A stretch of 64,000 nt of DNA from BD2-11 sp965221785 (GTDB lineage: Bacteria; Gemmatimonadota; Gemmatimonadetes; Longimicrobiales; Gaopeijiaceae). The notes under the pieces are model-generated. The model was not told the DNA's origin. It made no database searches and was given only the letters and a program-made list of their open reading frames with translations. The position numbers and the translations under genes are program-made. Below are positions 62,592 to 64,000 of this stretch, piece after piece. Numbering within the stretch: the first letter of the stretch is position 1; every line of letters begins with the position of its first letter. The DNA lies in contig CBDCSR010000003.1 in assembly GCA_965221785.1 (NCBI GenBank), positions 124,001 to 188,000 on the forward strand, written 5' to 3'.

Positions 62592-62666
62592 CGGAAACCC
62601 GAAGGGGCTAATCAAGGCAGGAGATCACGTAAGTTCAATCAGGGCTGCACGATCTGCCACTCCTGC
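62585..62666 (+). repeat. 82-bp hairpin repeat, copy 3
   Basis: It is nearly identical to 42034-42115 (two mismatches). The stem arms are GCAGGAG 62617-62623 and CTCCTGC 62660-62666. Its first seven bases provide the stop codon of the monooxygenase/cyclase fusion. Same orientation as copy 1, 20.5 kb away. Confidence 0.85.
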
Positions 62667-63143
62667 CGTTGAAGGGCATCCGACTGAACCGTCCCGAAAT
62701 CCCCGGAATGCAGGAGTGATCGGCGGGAATCGGAGCAGGTGATTTGCCGCTGTGCGACTGGCCCAAATCAAACCCCACCCAGTCTTCCTAGGCTTCCCGC
62801 GAGTCAGCGGTCCCGACGTGTCCGGTAAAGGGTCCGGCGCGCAACGCGTCGGTTTCGACGTATCCGGCAGTAAGCGCCACAAGCCGTGGCGACACGGCGG
62901 CGGAGACGATGACGGCGTCTTCGGAGGATATCCGAGTTGGGCCATGAGTCACGTCCAAAATGCTTTTGCGTTCACGGCGACTTGAGTCTCGTTGCCAAGG
63001 TTGGAAGCCAAGGGCGGGCGCGTGAGGGGCTCCACTTCCACTCGTCGTTTGGGCTCCACGTGTTATATTCCGCCTCCTTCGGAGGAGGCCGAAGGGACAT
63101 ATGAGACGCCTCGGTCGCAAGAAACCGGAACGGAGAGCATACC
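62667..63143. other. Intergenic region, no gene seen
   Basis: 477 bases between repeat copy 3 and the next gene. GGCGGGAAT at 62722 is shared with copy 1. A short inverted CCTCC/GGAGG element and an AT-rich TTATATT lie about 70 bases before the next start and may belong to its promoter. Confidence 0.45.
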
Positions 63144-63755
63144 ATGAGCAGGTTCATCTGGCTGGCCGGTCTCATGTTGATCGCCGTCCCGGCGACCGCT
63201 CAAACCACGTTGGGCCTGAGAGGCGGCATCGGCTTCGCATCCGTCGCCATCCAAGGGGTGGAAGTCGAGGAAGAATCTGTCTCCCGCATCGTGGCGGGCA
63301 TGGACCTCGGCATCCGCGCCTCCAGCGTGCTCAGCCTGAGACTTGGAGGCGTGTACGCTCAGAAGGGCGGCACCGCCACCGTCGAGGGCTTCGAGGTCAC
63401 GCTCGATGTCGACTACCTCCAGTTCTCGGCCTTGACGAGGCTCGCCACGCCGGGCAAAGGAGGCTTTTCCGTGGGTGTGCTGGCCGGCCCTTGGGCCGGC
63501 TACCGACTCTCATGCGATGTGGAAGCCGCCGCCGAGAGTTTCAGTCTCAGTGCCCCCTGCGACGATGGGGGCTTCGACACCAGGGCGCTCGACTACGGGC
63601 TGGCCTTCGGCGGAGGTGTCGAGCTTCCTCTCGCGGGCAGTCTCCGCTTGGGTTTCGATGTGCTTTACTCGCTCGGACTTGCCGAGGTGGACGACGCTGA
63701 CGCCAAGACCCGGCACCTGAGCCTTCAGACCGGCTTGGTCTTCCCGGTACGGTGA
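63144..63755 (+). CDS. Outer-membrane beta-barrel protein (porin-family, OMP_b-brl-like)
   Basis: A 203-residue protein with a signal peptide ending Ala-Thr-Ala-Gln (residue 20) and eight amphipathic strands alternating Gly/Leu/Val (Leu-Gly-Leu-Arg-Gly-Gly-Ile-Gly-Phe at the start, Leu-Ser-Leu-Gln-Thr-Gly-Leu-Val-Phe at the end). This is the pattern of PorT/OmpA-like small barrels. GGAG lies before ATG 63144. The function is unknown; it is probably a structural or adhesin-type barrel. Confidence 0.8.
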   Translation: MSRFIWLAGLMLIAVPATAQTTLGLRGGIGFASVAIQGVEVEEESVSRIVAGMDLGIRASSVLSLRLGGVYAQKGGTATVEGFEVTLDVDYLQFSALTRLATPGKGGFSVGVLAGPWAGYRLSCDVEAAAESFSLSAPCDDGGFDTRALDYGLAFGGGVELPLAGSLRLGFDVLYSLGLAEVDDADAKTRHLSLQTGLVFPVR

Positions 63756-64000
63756 CCAGCGGGGCATGGACGATCGTGATCGCCATTCCCCCAAAGCCGG
63801 GGCGCGGTGCCGTACGCCTCCCCATGCTTTCGCGCCAGTGGCGATCCGGTATCCCTCTACTACCTTGGCGACGATGCCGCCGCCAGCAGGTCGACCGCCT
63901 CCAGAAACTGCCATTGCCAAAGGGGGAACCCTCAACGGAGGGCTCTATCTTGGCGAACCCACGAAGGGTACGCTGAACTCGCTGCCTCTGGGGGTAGGAC
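63756..64000. other. Right edge, no supported gene
   Basis: 245 bases. A plus-strand frame containing Gly-Thr-Leu-Asn-Gly-Gly-Leu-Tyr-Leu-Gly runs off the edge and might begin a secreted protein, but there is too little to support it. Confidence 0.3.

Noticed and set aside
63510..63935. Minus-strand frame over the end of the outer-membrane barrel gene
   Set aside because: It overlaps a well-supported barrel gene and has no features of its own.

Overview
The window is a high-GC bacterial chromosome segment with no rRNA, tRNA, CRISPR or phage genes. The mix of proteins suggests a free-living, probably marine or soil, Gram-negative bacterium: several TonB-dependent receptors carrying carboxypeptidase-like N-domains, Gld-type ABC genes, a DUF4175 coiled-coil protein, many lipoproteins and frequent GTG starts. 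Gemmatimonadota is my best guess. This is inference from gene content; no marker phylogeny was possible.

Layout. 0-4.6 kb: end of a DUF4175 protein, the periplasmic methionine-sulfoxide repair pair MsrPQ, and a secreted NTF2-like protein. 4.7-19.2 kb: an unusual RiPP (ribosomal peptide) cluster. It has an NHLP-leader precursor ending in Leu-Cys-Cys-Cys-Trp, a fused YcaO cyclodehydratase, both NHLM-type exporter ATPases (one with a C39 leader peptidase), a short HlyD-like adaptor, a flavin-dependent halogenase, an uncharacterised 378-residue protein, an NHLP-leader domain fused to a terpene-cyclase-like toroid, and an AlkB-type di-iron hydroxylase fused to a degenerate GlnE-like adenylyltransferase domain. 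19.2-23.3 kb: a MacB/LolD ATPase, two FtsX-like permeases and a LolA-like protein, head-to-tail with the RiPP operon. 23.5-27.7 kb: a GldA/GldF-GldG/DUF4340 export operon. 27.9-30.7 kb: a metallo-beta-lactamase-fold lipoprotein, a DUF6624 protein and a lipoprotein. 31-41.5 kb: a glycan or glycoside uptake operon (propeller lipoprotein, two alpha/alpha-barrel glycosidases, MalK/E/F/G-type ABC importer).

42-51.4 kb: a quaternary-amine and phosphonate module. It contains a BCCT transporter, a TonB receptor, a DmdA/GcvT-like folate demethylase, a MetF-like reductase, a 2-oxoglutarate hydroxylase and an HD-domain oxygenase. The last two look like TmpA and TmpB, which release glycine betaine and phosphate from 2-trimethylaminoethylphosphonate. 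The module would then strip a methyl group into the folate pool.

51.4-63 kb: a decaying, rearranged zone. It holds fragments of an SDR, a secreted-protein C-terminus, an IS110 transposase and a P450, a TonB receptor and an outer-membrane protein that each change frame, and a squalene-monooxygenase-like gene whose end resembles the start of a squalene/oxidosqualene cyclase cut off by a repeat. infA and a PPOX flavoprotein are intact there. Three copies of an approximately 80-bp repeat with a covarying hairpin (42.0, 52.2 and 62.6 kb) each sit at a broken gene end.
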